Assembly: GCA_963713445.1 (NCBI GenBank)
Contig: CAVQMB010000031.1
Span: forward strand, 1-64,000
Source of the DNA: CAVQMB01 sp963713445
Lineage (GTDB): Bacteria > Pseudomonadota > Gammaproteobacteria > Competibacterales > Competibacteraceae
Reading direction: 5' to 3'
Length of the DNA: 64,000 nt
The translations under genes were made by a program, and so were the position numbers. Numbering within the stretch: position 1 is the first letter of the stretch; each line of letters begins with the position of its first letter. A model generated the notes under the pieces. That model worked only from the letters and a program-made list of their open reading frames with translations, was not told the origin of the DNA and made no database searches. Positions 8,337 to 16,113 of the stretch are shown one piece after another.

Positions 8337-9361
8337 ATGGCTGACGCAAGCTCAATAAATCCCATCCCGGTTGGCCTCGACGATGGCTATGCATTCACCA
8401 AGATCGCACTTCCGGATGGCCGGTTACTCGCGATTCCTTCACGCGCCCGGGTCGGCCAGTCCGGCGTGACCTGGATCCATGAGGCCGAGCAACGCATCTC
8501 CGAGTACGAGACAGAGGATACCGTGTATTCGGTTGGCGCCGTTGGACGGTGCGCCCACGCATTTTGAGGGCTATCCCTGGTCTGGTCTGAACCGGGCCGT
8601 CGTTCAACATGCCCTGCAACAGGCCGGACTTGCCGGAAAGAGTGTGCATGCTGTCTCCGGTTTGCCTGTTAGCACCTTCTACCGCAAGAGCGGCGAGCAT
8701 CGGCAGGAAACCATTGCCAGGAAGCGCGACAGCCTCAAGCAGGCAGTTCGGCCACTTTCGAATGCGCTGCCGGCGGGCATAGCGTTCCATGAGGTTATAC
8801 CGGAGGCCTTGGCCGCCTGGTACGACTACGTGATCGTCGAACTGGAGGACGGCGTCACACTCGATGCGGATCGTGTCTCCGTGCCGGTTGCCATCGTCGA
8901 CATCGGTGGGCGCACGACCGACTACGTGGTGGTAAAGGACCAGGGCATATTGCATGCCTCGTCTGGTTCCCTGCAGTGTGGAATGTTGAACGTGAAACAG
9001 AGCGTGGCCGATGGCATCCAGGAACGCTTCGATCTGGAGTCGCTGAGCGAGCAACTGGTATCCCAGGCGGTCGAGCACAAGGTTGTTCGTCTGCAAGGTA
9101 AGGAGCACGATGTTGCCGCGTTGGTCGAGGCCGCCAAGCGCGAGGTCGTGGAACGCATCCATGCCGAGACCCGCCGGCAACTGGGGCTGGGCGTCGAACT
9201 GGACCGTGTGCTGTTCGTCGGTGGTGGCACCGTGGCGCTGGTCGGAACACATCGCCAACTGGTTTCCGCATCAGGCGATCGCCGAACATCCGGCCTTCGC
9301 CAATGCCCGCGGCATGCTCAAGTACCTGCGCTACGTCTGTGAGGCCTCGGATGCGGCCTGA
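8337..9361 (+). CDS. parM: Actin-like plasmid segregation ATPase ParM/StbA (frameshifted)
   Basis: This is an actin-fold ATPase that forms segregation filaments. Nucleotide-binding motifs are in the expected order: phosphate 1 at GLDDGYAFTKIAL, phosphate 2 at VAIVDIGGRTTDYVVV, and the adenosine motif at VLFVGGGTVAL. Between them lie SGLPVSTFYRKSGEHR and PEALAAWYDYV. The gene changes frame near 8540 and again near 9240, finishing HPAFANARGMLKYLRYV. Length (about 340 residues) is normal for ParM. Together with ParB it gives the ICE two different partition principles, presumably to protect the extrachromosomal form. Confidence 0.85.
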
Positions 9362-9378
9362 GCGCATCCAATAACCGG

Positions 9379-9411
9379 TTTTATCCGTGGTCACTGCGGT
9401 TCAGTGGCAAA
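9379..9411 (+). repeat. Dyad element, copy 1
   Basis: The segment TTTTATCCGTGGTCACTGCGG continues into TTCAGTGGCAA. It contains the inverted repeat CACTG-N5-CAGTG and is closely matched at 12379-12411. Copy 1 lies between parM and the STY4534 gene. A shared regulator-binding site or small RNA element is likely, but its identity is unknown. Confidence 0.55.
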
Positions 9412-9503
9412 CGAGGCACCGTCGGGCCGTGCAACAGGTGCACAGCGGCAGTTCCCTGCCGTCGGTCCATCTCAAGGGAACGGAATCGTTTCCATTTCAT
9501 TCA

Positions 9504-9578
9504 CCCTGCCGGGCAAGCATTCCCGTCAGGGACGCGCTTGCTCCGGATGAAATCAACCTCTAAGGAGCAAGCGCTATG
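9504..9578 (+). promoter_or_regulatory. Hairpin leader occluding the start of STY4534
   Basis: Two stem-loops precede the gene. The first pairs CCCTGCCGGG (9504-9513) with CCCGTCAGGG (9522-9531). The second pairs GCGCTTGCTCC (9534-9544) perfectly with GGAGCAAGCGC (9564-9574). The 3' arm of the second contains the Shine-Dalgarno AGGAG and ends one base before the ATG at 9576, so the folded mRNA would block initiation. The same architecture recurs before three more genes downstream. Confidence 0.75.
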
Positions 9579-10005
9579 TCCAACCAACGAAACCACGCAA
9601 GTATTTCGATCTTCACACCAACGGCATCGGTTATCTCAACCGTGTCCGGGAGGTGACGCCGAAGGAGGGTGACGCCCTTTCTGAGTGTCACCATCGCTGC
9701 CCTTCGGGGCAGTGTCGACAACGCCCAGTACACGCATTTCGAGTGTCGCGTGTCCGGCAAGAAGGCGCAGGAAATCGTGCGTCAGCTCAAGCCGGCCGTC
9801 GAGGGCAAGTCTGAAGGTGCTGATCGGATTCACGCTCAGTGATCTGTATGCCGAATCCTTCACCTTCAAGAACGGTGACAAGGCCGGCGAGACCGGTATC
9901 AGCCTGAAGGCCCGACTGCTGCGCATTGCATGGGCCAAGGTCGACGGGCAACCGTTCTACACCGCAGCAAGAGAGCGCGGCGTAAATCAACATCCGGCCG
10001 GGTAA
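9576..10005 (+). CDS. STY4534/DUF3577-family ICE replication protein (frameshifted)
   Basis: The protein matches DUF3577, a small single-domain family of PFGI-1 elements predicted to have an OB-like beta fold. Landmarks are YFDLHTNGIGYLNRVREV, FLSVTIAALRGSVDNAQYTH, VSGKKAQEIVRQL and LKARLLRIAWAKVDGQPFY. Three frames are used in order with no missing residues, so single-base errors are likely. A role in ICE DNA replication is the family annotation and has not been shown in this sequence. Its ribosome-binding site is sequestered by a hairpin, and its stop codon lies inside the next palindrome. Confidence 0.8.
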
Positions 10006-10092
10006 CTCAGTTACCCGGCCACCTTCCAACCCATCGGGGGATCATCCCCCGCGGGACTGGTCTCCCCGTCTATTCTGAGGAGATCAGTCATG
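9996..10092 (+). promoter_or_regulatory. Hairpin leader occluding the start of radC
   Basis: Three inverted repeats are stacked here. GGCCGGGTAACT (9996-10007) pairs with AGTTACCCGGCC (10009-10020). GGGGGAT pairs with ATCCCCC within 10036-10050. GACTGGTCTCC (10055-10065) pairs with GGAGATCAGTC (10079-10089) with one G-U pair. The last 3' arm holds the Shine-Dalgarno GGAG and abuts the ATG at 10090. The first palindrome covers the STY4534 stop codon and might also act in termination. Confidence 0.75.
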
Positions 10093-10598
10093 AAGAAACG
10101 GAGCATCGAGAACGGGTAGAGACCGGTTCGCCGGTCTGAAGCCGTCGGAGCTGAACGACGTGGAGAAGCAATCAGTGGTGACATTGGCGATGAAGGTGTT
10201 GGCGATCAAGCATCGCGCCGGGAGGGCCTTGAGCAGTCCGGAGGAGACGCGGAATTTTCTGCGTCTGCGCCTGGCCGACTACCGGAACGAGGTATTCGGA
10301 TGTCTGTTTCTGGACAACCGGCACCGGATCATCGCTGTGCGCGAGTTGTTCCAGGGCACCATCGATGGTGCCTCGGTTCATCCGCGCGTCGTCGTGCAAC
10401 AGGCCATGGAGGTGAACGCGGCCGCCATGGTCTTTTTCCACAATCACCCCTCGGGAGTTGCGGAGCCCAGCCGTGCGGATGAAATGATCACCCGCCGGCT
10501 GAAAGAGGCACTGGCACTGGTCGATGTGCGGGTGCTGGACCACTTCGTGGTGTCGGCGGGTGAGAGCGTGTCTTTCGCGGAACGTGGACTTGCTCTGA
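10090..10598 (+). CDS. radC: RadC/JAB-domain protein
   Basis: A RadC-like JAB1/MPN metalloprotein of the kind carried by many ICEs. The zinc-binding motif is present as FFHNHPSGVAEPSRAD (HxHPSG-x8-D), preceded by FGCLFLDNRHRIIAVRELFQGTID. After it come MITRRLKEAL and VRVLDHFVVSAG. The N-terminal part needs one frame change after MKKRSIE, and the end is probably ERGLL with a stop at 10596-10598. The helix-hairpin-helix found in chromosomal RadC is reduced here. Despite the historical name, a repair role is not established, and an ICE-borne anti-restriction or single-strand-processing role is possible. Confidence 0.85.
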
Positions 10599-10618
10599 CA
10601 TTCGTACTTTTCTACAAA

Positions 10619-10698
10619 CCCTGCCGGGAAAGCATCTTCTTCCCCGGCAGGGAAGGAGGTGTGACCTGGTGTCTATCCATCACAGGAGAAACACCATG
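10619..10698 (+). promoter_or_regulatory. Hairpin leader occluding the start of the DUF6573 gene
   Basis: CCCTGCCGGG (10619-10628) pairs perfectly with CCCGGCAGGG (10643-10652). Closer to the gene, GGTGTCTATCC (10668-10678) pairs at 9 of 11 positions with GGAGAAACACC (10685-10695). That arm contains the Shine-Dalgarno AGGAG and directly abuts the ATG at 10696. This is the third member of the leader family. Confidence 0.65.
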
Positions 10699-11126
10699 TC
10701 CAACACTTCAAATGAACAAACCGCCGAATCGTTTTTCGGTGAGGTCATCTCCACCTATACCCGTGCCCAGGCCATCGAGGACGGTGTACTGATCGATGCG
10801 GGTGCCATGGCACAGGAGGCCGGTTTCAAATGGCCGGTGGCCCTGACATCCGCGGCCTGGGCCGATTGTGTGGCCTGGACGGAGGACGACAGCTGACAAG
10901 CAGGTCATCAGGACGAGTCCGGGAGGCTGTGGGATGTGCTCTATCATGGCGTCCCATGCCATCCGGACCAGCTAAGGATTCGGGTGACCGGCTGTTGTTC
11001 CAGCTCTACCGGGTGCCGCGTGACGGGCAGTCGACGGAAGCGGAGCTGATGACACTGAAACTGATCGTCGGCCCGGGTGATTCCGGTGAACCGGTGATCA
11101 CGATCCTGCTGCCGCATGAGGACTGA
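10696..11126 (+). CDS. DUF6573 family protein (frameshifted)
   Basis: The N-terminal frame gives FFGEVISTYTRAQAIEDGVL, then GFKWPVALTSAAWADCVAWT. The second frame continues GDRLLFQLYRVPRDGQST and LTLKLIVGPGDSGEPVITI, ending LLPHED. This order matches the DUF6573 family of small ICE and plasmid proteins of unknown function. Two shifts near 10900 and 10970 join the parts. The protein is about 140 residues, soluble and mainly alpha/beta. Its position between radC and another hairpin-led small gene suggests coregulation. Confidence 0.75.
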
Positions 11127-11187
11127 AGCGTCGTCCGCAGCTGTAATTTCAACCGATCAAGTCAATGACTTGAGTTCATTCGCCAAA

Positions 11188-11259
11188 CCCACCGGGGAGA
11201 TCTTCTCCCTGGTGGGGGATGGTCTCTCCGACTTAACCAATCACAAGGAGATCATCATG
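11188..11259 (+). promoter_or_regulatory. Hairpin leader occluding the start of the 11257 gene
   Basis: CCCACCGGGGAGA (11188-11200) pairs with TCTCCCTGGTGGG (11204-11216) with one wobble. GATGGTCTC (11218-11226) pairs with GAGATCATC (11248-11256) with one wobble. The second 3' arm overlaps the Shine-Dalgarno AAGGAG and abuts the ATG at 11257. This is the fourth copy of the same leader design. Confidence 0.7.
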
Positions 11260-11917
11260 AAATACATCGTTCAATACACCTTGCCCTACGAGCACCGGGT
11301 CATGGTCGGCATCGAGGCCGAAAGTTCGGACGAGGCCGTCAGCGAAGGCCGAGACCCTGTTCGATCAGGGCGATATCTGGCAGGACACGGCAAAGGTGCC
11401 GTTGCTGCTACGATGACTATCGAGGAGACGGGTGACGCCCGTTGCTCGTTTACCGTCGAACAGAAGTTGCCGATGATGAACCTGGCCGGAACCGGATGCG
11501 AGTGTCAGTAGCGATTCGTCGCCGGGATGCGGCTTTTCAGGCGTCAGGCTGCTGGTCGAGGCCTACCGCCGCGGTGAGGAACGGGGCGGCAGCATCGACT
11601 GGGACGATCTGGATCAGGCCTACCAGGCGGCGCTTCAGGCAACCGGGGCGAGTTCGGATAGAGGCAGCCCCGGCCAGGCCGTGCTGCAACGGCTGGCCGT
11701 CGTCATGGAAGGCGGCATCGTGCAGGCAGTGATTGCCGATCAGCCTGATGCCGCGCCGGCTGTTGCCGTCATCGATTACGATACCGACGGCTATGAGCCC
11801 GACGAGCTGCGTCATATCACGCAATCCGATGGTAGCCAGTCGATTGCGCTTGTTGTCGAGCATTATGTCGAGCCGGCTGGTATCAATCTGGATGAGGTAT
11901 TCCAGGAATCCGAGTAG
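11257..11917 (+). CDS. ICE hypothetical protein (frameshifted, possibly two genes)
   Basis: The protein starts MKYIVQYTLPYEHRVMVGIEA and continues in other frames as ETLFDQGDIWQDTAKVPLL and LLVEAYRRGEERGGSIDWDD. It reaches LDEVFQESE at 11917. I recognise the N-terminal pattern from PFGI-1-type elements, but it has no functional name. The stretch from MEGGIVQAVIADQ (11687) to the end is acidic and in one frame; it could be a separate small protein. No catalytic motif is visible. The gene is the last of the hairpin-led set and is followed by a terminator-like stem-loop. Confidence 0.55.
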
Positions 11918-11937
11918 TCATCCCCATCCCCACTAAC

Positions 11938-11962
11938 GCCCCGCTTTATGCGGGGCTCCTTT
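11938..11962 (+). terminator. Rho-independent terminator-like hairpin
   Basis: GCCCCGC (11938-11944) pairs perfectly with GCGGGGC (11950-11956) around a TTTAT loop, followed by the pyrimidine-rich TCCTTTCTCC. It lies 20 bases after the last gene of the maintenance block and would end that transcript. Confidence 0.65.
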
Positions 11963-12070
11963 CTCCGCTCCATCCCATCACGTATACCGACCCGAAGGAC
12001 GTACGAGTGAGTCAGATACTGGCTGACTACGTCCAGTACCAACACTTTATGGCTGTCCACTGAGTCCACA

Positions 12071-12310
12071 GGCCTTGCCCGCCACGGCAACGCGAGCCTC
12101 TAACTCGCGTGCCAAGGGCGGGGCCGCGTTCAGCGGCGCCTGTGGGCCCCAGTGGGCAGGTAGCAACGCTCCGAAGGATTGCACCAGCCGATTAGAAGCA
12201 GGCCCTGTGACAGGCGAATGCCTGGCGCATGGCGTGCCTGAACCGAAGGCGCCCTCGTCACTGGCAAGCGAAGCGGGGTAGTGACGAGGGCGGCATTCCC
12301 GGAAACGGCG
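12071..12310 (+). ncRNA. Structured element, candidate non-coding RNA or origin of transfer
   Basis: No protein gene is supported between the terminator and 12739, but this part is dense in inverted repeats. CGCGAG-cctctaa-CTCGCG (12091-12109) is extended outward by GGCA/TGCC (12086-12089 with 12110-12113), GCCC/GGGC (12077-12080 with 12116-12119) and GGCC/GGCC. This gives one interrupted hairpin of about 55 bases. A second hairpin pairs CGCCCTCGTCACT (12250-12262) perfectly with AGTGACGAGGGCG (12280-12292). Between them lie CCTG-tga-CAGG and GGCGAATGCC-type stems. The strand is chosen by the flanking genes. A structured RNA or an oriT-type DNA site both fit. Confidence 0.5.
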
Positions 12311-12722
12311 CGCGTTTTCGGCAGGATTATTCAGTGCACGGGCCAGTGATGAAGGCCGATACTGCCGCCCTCGATCGATTTTAACCGTGGCTACTGCGGG
12401 TACAGTGGCAACAGAGCGCACCCGAACCCTTCGATGCGCTGCGGCGAAAGCCGTGGGTTCATTCTCCAATCCGAGCCGACCACGAGATCGGTTCTTTCTC
12501 GCAGGCACCAGCCTGTATTGACTCGTCGAGCCGAGACGCCCGCCCCTGGTGGTGCCGTTGACGCTCATTCTTCATTAACCGCGGAAGTGTTCCGCCTATC
12601 TGAAAGGAGGTGATGTGTAACCACACTTAAAGCAGCGCCCGTGACGGCGCACGTTGGTCCACGCCGGACCATTCCCTCCGGGGAGAACCGGCGTTGCCTA
12701 GACCAGGCAGCTTTAGGTCGCA
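12311..12722. other. Gene-free, hairpin-rich leader of the second recombinase
   Basis: No coding region is supported here. The stretch holds dyad copy 2 (12379-12411), the small perfect hairpins GGTCC-acgcc-GGACC (about 12655) and GCCT-agacc-AGGC (about 12694), and a strong AAAGGAGGTGATG sequence near 12602 with no convincing gene behind it. It probably forms a long untranslated leader. Confidence 0.45.
12379..12411 (+). repeat. Dyad element, copy 2
   Basis: TTTTAACCGTGGCTACTGCGG continues into GTACAGTGGCA. It matches the element at 9379-9411 at most positions and keeps the ACTG/CAGT dyad. The two copies start exactly 3,000 bases apart, one before the hairpin-led genes and one before the second recombinase. 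Confidence 0.55.
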
Positions 12723-12738
12723 ATGGGAGTGGTGTCCC

Positions 12739-13690
12739 ATGACCGTACCGCGTAAGCGGGACCGGATGGCTACGGCCACCGGTTGGGTCAGAAACACTTA
12801 CCGATATAGCGAGAACACTTTGAGAGATCTGAACTACCAACTCAAACAGATTTGCCGTCGCAACAGGGACGGCAGTTTTACGACCCAGCGAGACCGGGAG
12901 CGTCTGCTGACGCAGATCGCCGACCAGCTCCACGATCTGGGTTACCGTCATATGAGCGCACAGTCACTCAAACCCAAGCACATCGAGGCGTCTGGTCAAG
13001 AACTGGCAAGACGAGGGGCTGTCGGCCGGCGCGATGAAGAACCGGCTGGCGGCCATTCGCTGGTGGGCGCAGAAGGTCAATCGCCAGAATGTCGTTGCCC
13101 GTTCGAACGACCACTACGGTATCCCGAACCGGCAGTTCGTGACCAACGAATCCAAGGCCAGGACGGTCGGTGCGCACGGATCTGGACAAGGTTCGTGATG
13201 CCCGAGTCCGGATGAGTCTGGAGCTGCAGCAGGCCTTTGGCTTGCGCCGCGAGGAGGCGATCAAGTTCATGCCGGACTACGCGGACCGGGGCGACCATAT
13301 CGTCCTCAAGGAAAGCTGGACCAAGGGCGGCAAGGCGCGGACCATCCCGGTGCGGACCGAGGCACAGCGTGCCGTGCTCGACCGTGCGCACCAGCTGGCC
13401 GGCAAGGGTTCGCTGATTCCCAGCGCGAAGAACTATCGACAGCAACTGCGCGTGTACGAAGCCGAGACCGCCAGGGCCGGGCTTGTCCAAGATGCATGGT
13501 CTTCGCCATGCCTATGCCCAGCACCGATATGAGGAACTGACCGGATGGCGGTCGCCGGCGGCGGGCGGTCCTGCGGTCAAAGACGCTCACGCCGGAGCAA
13601 AAACGGATCGATCAGCAGGCCCGCCTGACGATCAGTCTGGAGCTCGGGCACGAGCGACCACAGATTGTGGCGGTGTATTGCGGGACGTGA
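12739..13690 (+). CDS. Phage-type tyrosine recombinase, integrase N-terminal domain family (frameshifted)
   Basis: The protein joins frames from MTVPRKRDRMATATGW through NTLRDLNYQLKQICRRNRDG, then MKNRLAAIRWWAQKVNRQN, and ends in a catalytic domain. The whole active site is visible: Arg in GLRREEAIKF, Lys in SWTKGGKARTIPV, HxxR in MHGLRHAYAQ, and His/Tyr in ELGHERPQIVAVYCG. It is therefore probably active, although it lies in the middle of the element rather than at an end. Frame changes near 12990, 13160 and 13490 look like base errors. The start region is palindromic (ATGGGA at 12723-12728 with TCCCAT at 12735-12740), so the Shine-Dalgarno and ATG are both paired. Confidence 0.8.
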
Positions 13691-13805
13691 ATACAGCCAC
13701 AGAAAACGACGCAGCGGTGAGAATGGATTATCCATTTCCTGTACCGGAGCGCGCCTGTCATGATGCCGGCCAGGTTGTATCAGAACCACTGAGGCCGAAT
13801 CCATC

Positions 13806-14311
13806 ATGAAACGATCCACTCTTTCATCCCACTCACCCGGTCGCGGCGACCGCGATATGTCTCGCCGGCATCTGTACTCGTGGCCAGCGTGAACCTGCAG
13901 GCAAGCGATATCCAGACAGGCCGCTATTCGTTGTTTTCCGCGGCCCCGACCCAGGCGCAGGCCGAACTGTTGGAAGCGACCGTGACGGTTCAGTTTCCGG
14001 AGCGGATCCAGACCATCGGAGAGGCGGTGCGATATCTCCTGCAGCGCAGTGGTTACCGGCTGGCTGCATGCTGAATCCACCGAGCCGCGATACGCTCGCG
14101 TTATTTGCGCTACCGTTGCCGGCCGTCCATCGCCATCTTGGGCCGATGACCTTGCGCGAGGCGCTGGAGACACTCGCAGGGCCCGGCCTTTCATCTAGTC
14201 CAAGATCCTGTCCACCGACTGATCACCTTCGAGCAGTGTGTAGTGAAGCAGGTTGCTGCCCACGAGACCATGAACATGGCTAATGTGGAGGTAGCGCAGG
14301 ATGACGACTGA
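13806..14311 (+). CDS. pilL: PilL N-terminal domain protein of PFGI-1 ICE type
   Basis: The gene encodes the short PilL-like protein (TIGR03748) that opens the transfer region in this ICE class. Seen across frames are a hydrophobic signal-like start, ASDIQTGRYSLFSAAPTQAQ, and TVTVQFPERIQTIGEAV. After these come LLQRSGYRLA, PMTLREALETLAGP, HRLITFEQC and the end MANVEVAQDDD. Such proteins are periplasmic or outer-membrane pilus components. Base shifts occur near 13840, 14065 and 14190. The next gene begins inside its end (ATGACGACTGA at 14301-14311). Confidence 0.75.
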
Positions 14312-15062
14312 ACATCAACCGGAGCAGATCATATCCGTCAGAAGAGGCGCCCAAGCTGGATGAGGCAGAGGAGACAGCCAAGGTCCCGCCGGCTGGCTTA
14401 CAAGTCCGTACTGACCGCCGTTGTGGTCGGTATCGTCGTCAATCAGTGCGTTGTCGCTTTCCAAGATCCAGCGGCAAGAAAAACCGTTGGATGAACTCCA
14501 GATACAGAACTCCAATACCCAAACCCGGGAAGTGATCAAAACACCGGAACCGGAGATAGACCCGGCCGAGGGCAAAGTAGAACAGATCGATCGGAGGCTG
14601 ACATCTCTGTCCGGGCGGATCGACCGCGGTTTCGAAGCGCAAGTGGCCCATAGTGCGGATGTGAAGCAGAGCCTGGCTTCCATGGCAGAAGGTGTTCTCG
14701 CGATCAAAGTGGCCGTTGCCGATCTTACGGAAAGTAACCATGCCCTTCGTCAACGTATTGACGACTCCATTGCACGGCTGAATACCCTCATCAAGGAGAC
14801 TCAGAAGCGTAAGGCCGCCCAGCAAAAGCCGGCGGCCAGGCCGAAACCTGCACCCGCCAAAACTCCACCGTTTCATGTCGATGCCATCGACGTTTGGGAT
14901 GACATGACCTACGTGGCCATCTCCCAGGCAGGCCGCGTTGCATTTTTGAAGTCCGGCGAACAGCAATCAGGCTGGACAGTGGCTCGCATCGACCGCCTCA
15001 AGGGCAGGGTCGAATTCAAAGGGCCGCATGGCCAGAACCATTCCGTTTCATTACAGAGGTAG
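14301..15062 (+). CDS. Coiled-coil membrane-anchored protein of the transfer region (frameshifted)
   Basis: After a charged start (MTTEHQPEQI) and a possible single membrane segment around 14410-14450 (VLTAVVVGIVVNQCVVAF in one frame), the main frame encodes a long amphipathic helix. It reads KVEQIDRRLTSLSGRIDRGF and DLTESNHALRQRIDDSIARL. A Lys/Ala/Pro-rich linker follows, then a small beta-rich C-terminal domain (DDMTYVAISQAGRVAFLKSG to the HSVSLQR end). The layout, a membrane anchor with coiled coil and periplasmic head, suits an envelope-spanning accessory of the pilus or mating pore. I do not recognise a named family. Confidence 0.6.
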
Positions 15063-15067
15063 AACCG

Positions 15068-15337
15068 ATGGAAATCGTATTAGCCGTGTTGTTGCTCTTC
15101 GGCGGTTTTGCGCTGGGATCCGCGACAGCAGAGAAGAATGATGGCGCTGAACCATCCAGCAATAGTGCATCTCGTATCCAAACTACGGCAGATTCAGTTC
15201 TTGCTACACCGGGGATGCGTGGGTGTCTTCCTGACAAGTCTGGAATTTACCGGGATCTGACGGTCCCCTATATCGGCCATAGAGACCAGGCAGCACAGAA
15301 GGCCGACAGGTGTGAAGGGGAATGCATCGATGAATAG
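15068..15337 (+). CDS. Small exported or membrane protein of the transfer region
   Basis: This 89-residue protein starts with one strong hydrophobic segment (MEIVLAVLLLFGGFALGSAT), then a polar part with two Cys (GMRGCLPDKSG, RCEGECIDE). It starts six bases after the preceding stop and overlaps the next ATG, so it sits in the operon. The conserved-looking MRGCLPDKSGIYRDLTVPYIG segment hints at a real protein, but no function can be given. Confidence 0.6.
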   Translation: MEIVLAVLLLFGGFALGSATAEKNDGAEPSSNSASRIQTTADSVLATPGMRGCLPDKSGIYRDLTVPYIGHRDQAAQKADRCEGECIDE

Positions 15338-16113
15338 ACGATGGAAGCCGGTTGTTTTTCTGGGTGCTCTTGTCGTATCGAATACCGTGATGGCGGTCGA
15401 GTTGTCACATACCCAGGTCGAGGATACCCGGCAGGATAGTTCTCAAAAATCCACGAACGTCTTGTCAGCCACGGATCTGGCGCACGCCCGTCTATGGGGT
15501 TTGTCGGAGACGGAGTGGCGCCGTTACAAACAGTTGATGCAGGGGATTCGCGGGAGCATCAGTCCGGCGACGATATCGCCCATCGAGGTGCTCGGTATTC
15601 ATGCGCGGGATGACGCGGAACGCAGCGCTATGCCGAAGTGTGGGCGCACGCCATGCATGAGGACGCCGAGCGTATCCTTGCGTTCCAGCACGCCTACGAT
15701 GCCGCAACCAAGCGCCTGTATTCGAATGAATCTCTGATCGACATCAGCGCGGTTACCGGAAAAGACGGAAGACACAATCCCGTTTCAGTCCGGCGATCGT
15801 CTGTTGTTCTTCACCCGTCCCGATTGTCCGGCCTGTGATCGTGCTGATGAACCAGCTGTTGAAGAAGATCGACGTGGTCAGTGGCATCGATATCTACCTC
15901 AGGGATGTGGCGCCGGGTGATGATCGCGCCGTACGGGCATGGGCCTCGACCCACCAGATCGAACCCGACTGGGTGCGCAGCCGGCGGATCACCCTCAACC
16001 ATGACGGCGGGGCCCTGGACAAACTGACGCAGGGGCAAGGTGAAGTTCCCTCCGTGTTCCGGCGTCGGGGCGAGGACGTCTGCAAGACTGCGGGCAGCGG
16101 AGCTATAGCATGA
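15330..16113 (+). CDS. TIGR03759 family ICE protein (frameshifted)
   Basis: This protein belongs to TIGR03759, always found between PilL and the lytic transglycosylase in PFGI-1 elements. It has a signal peptide (VVFLGALVVSNTVMAVE), a conserved ARLWGLSETEWRRYKQLMQG segment and SPIEVLGIHARDDAER. A thioredoxin-like C-terminal part contains LLFFTRPDCPACD (CxxC) and DVAPGDDRAVRAWASTHQI. The CxxC suggests a periplasmic thiol role, for example in pilus subunit folding; this is an inference. Three frames are needed, with changes near 15630 and 15770. Confidence 0.8.

Noticed and set aside
11160..11256. Start of the 11257 gene placed upstream at 11116
   Set aside because: The longer frame would translate through the hairpin leader and overlap the DUF6573 stop; the ATG at 11257 has the proper ribosome site and family-like start.
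12075..12281. 68-residue open frame inside the structured region
   Set aside because: Its DNA is dominated by inverted repeats and I see no protein-level features; it more likely reflects structured RNA or DNA mis-called as coding.
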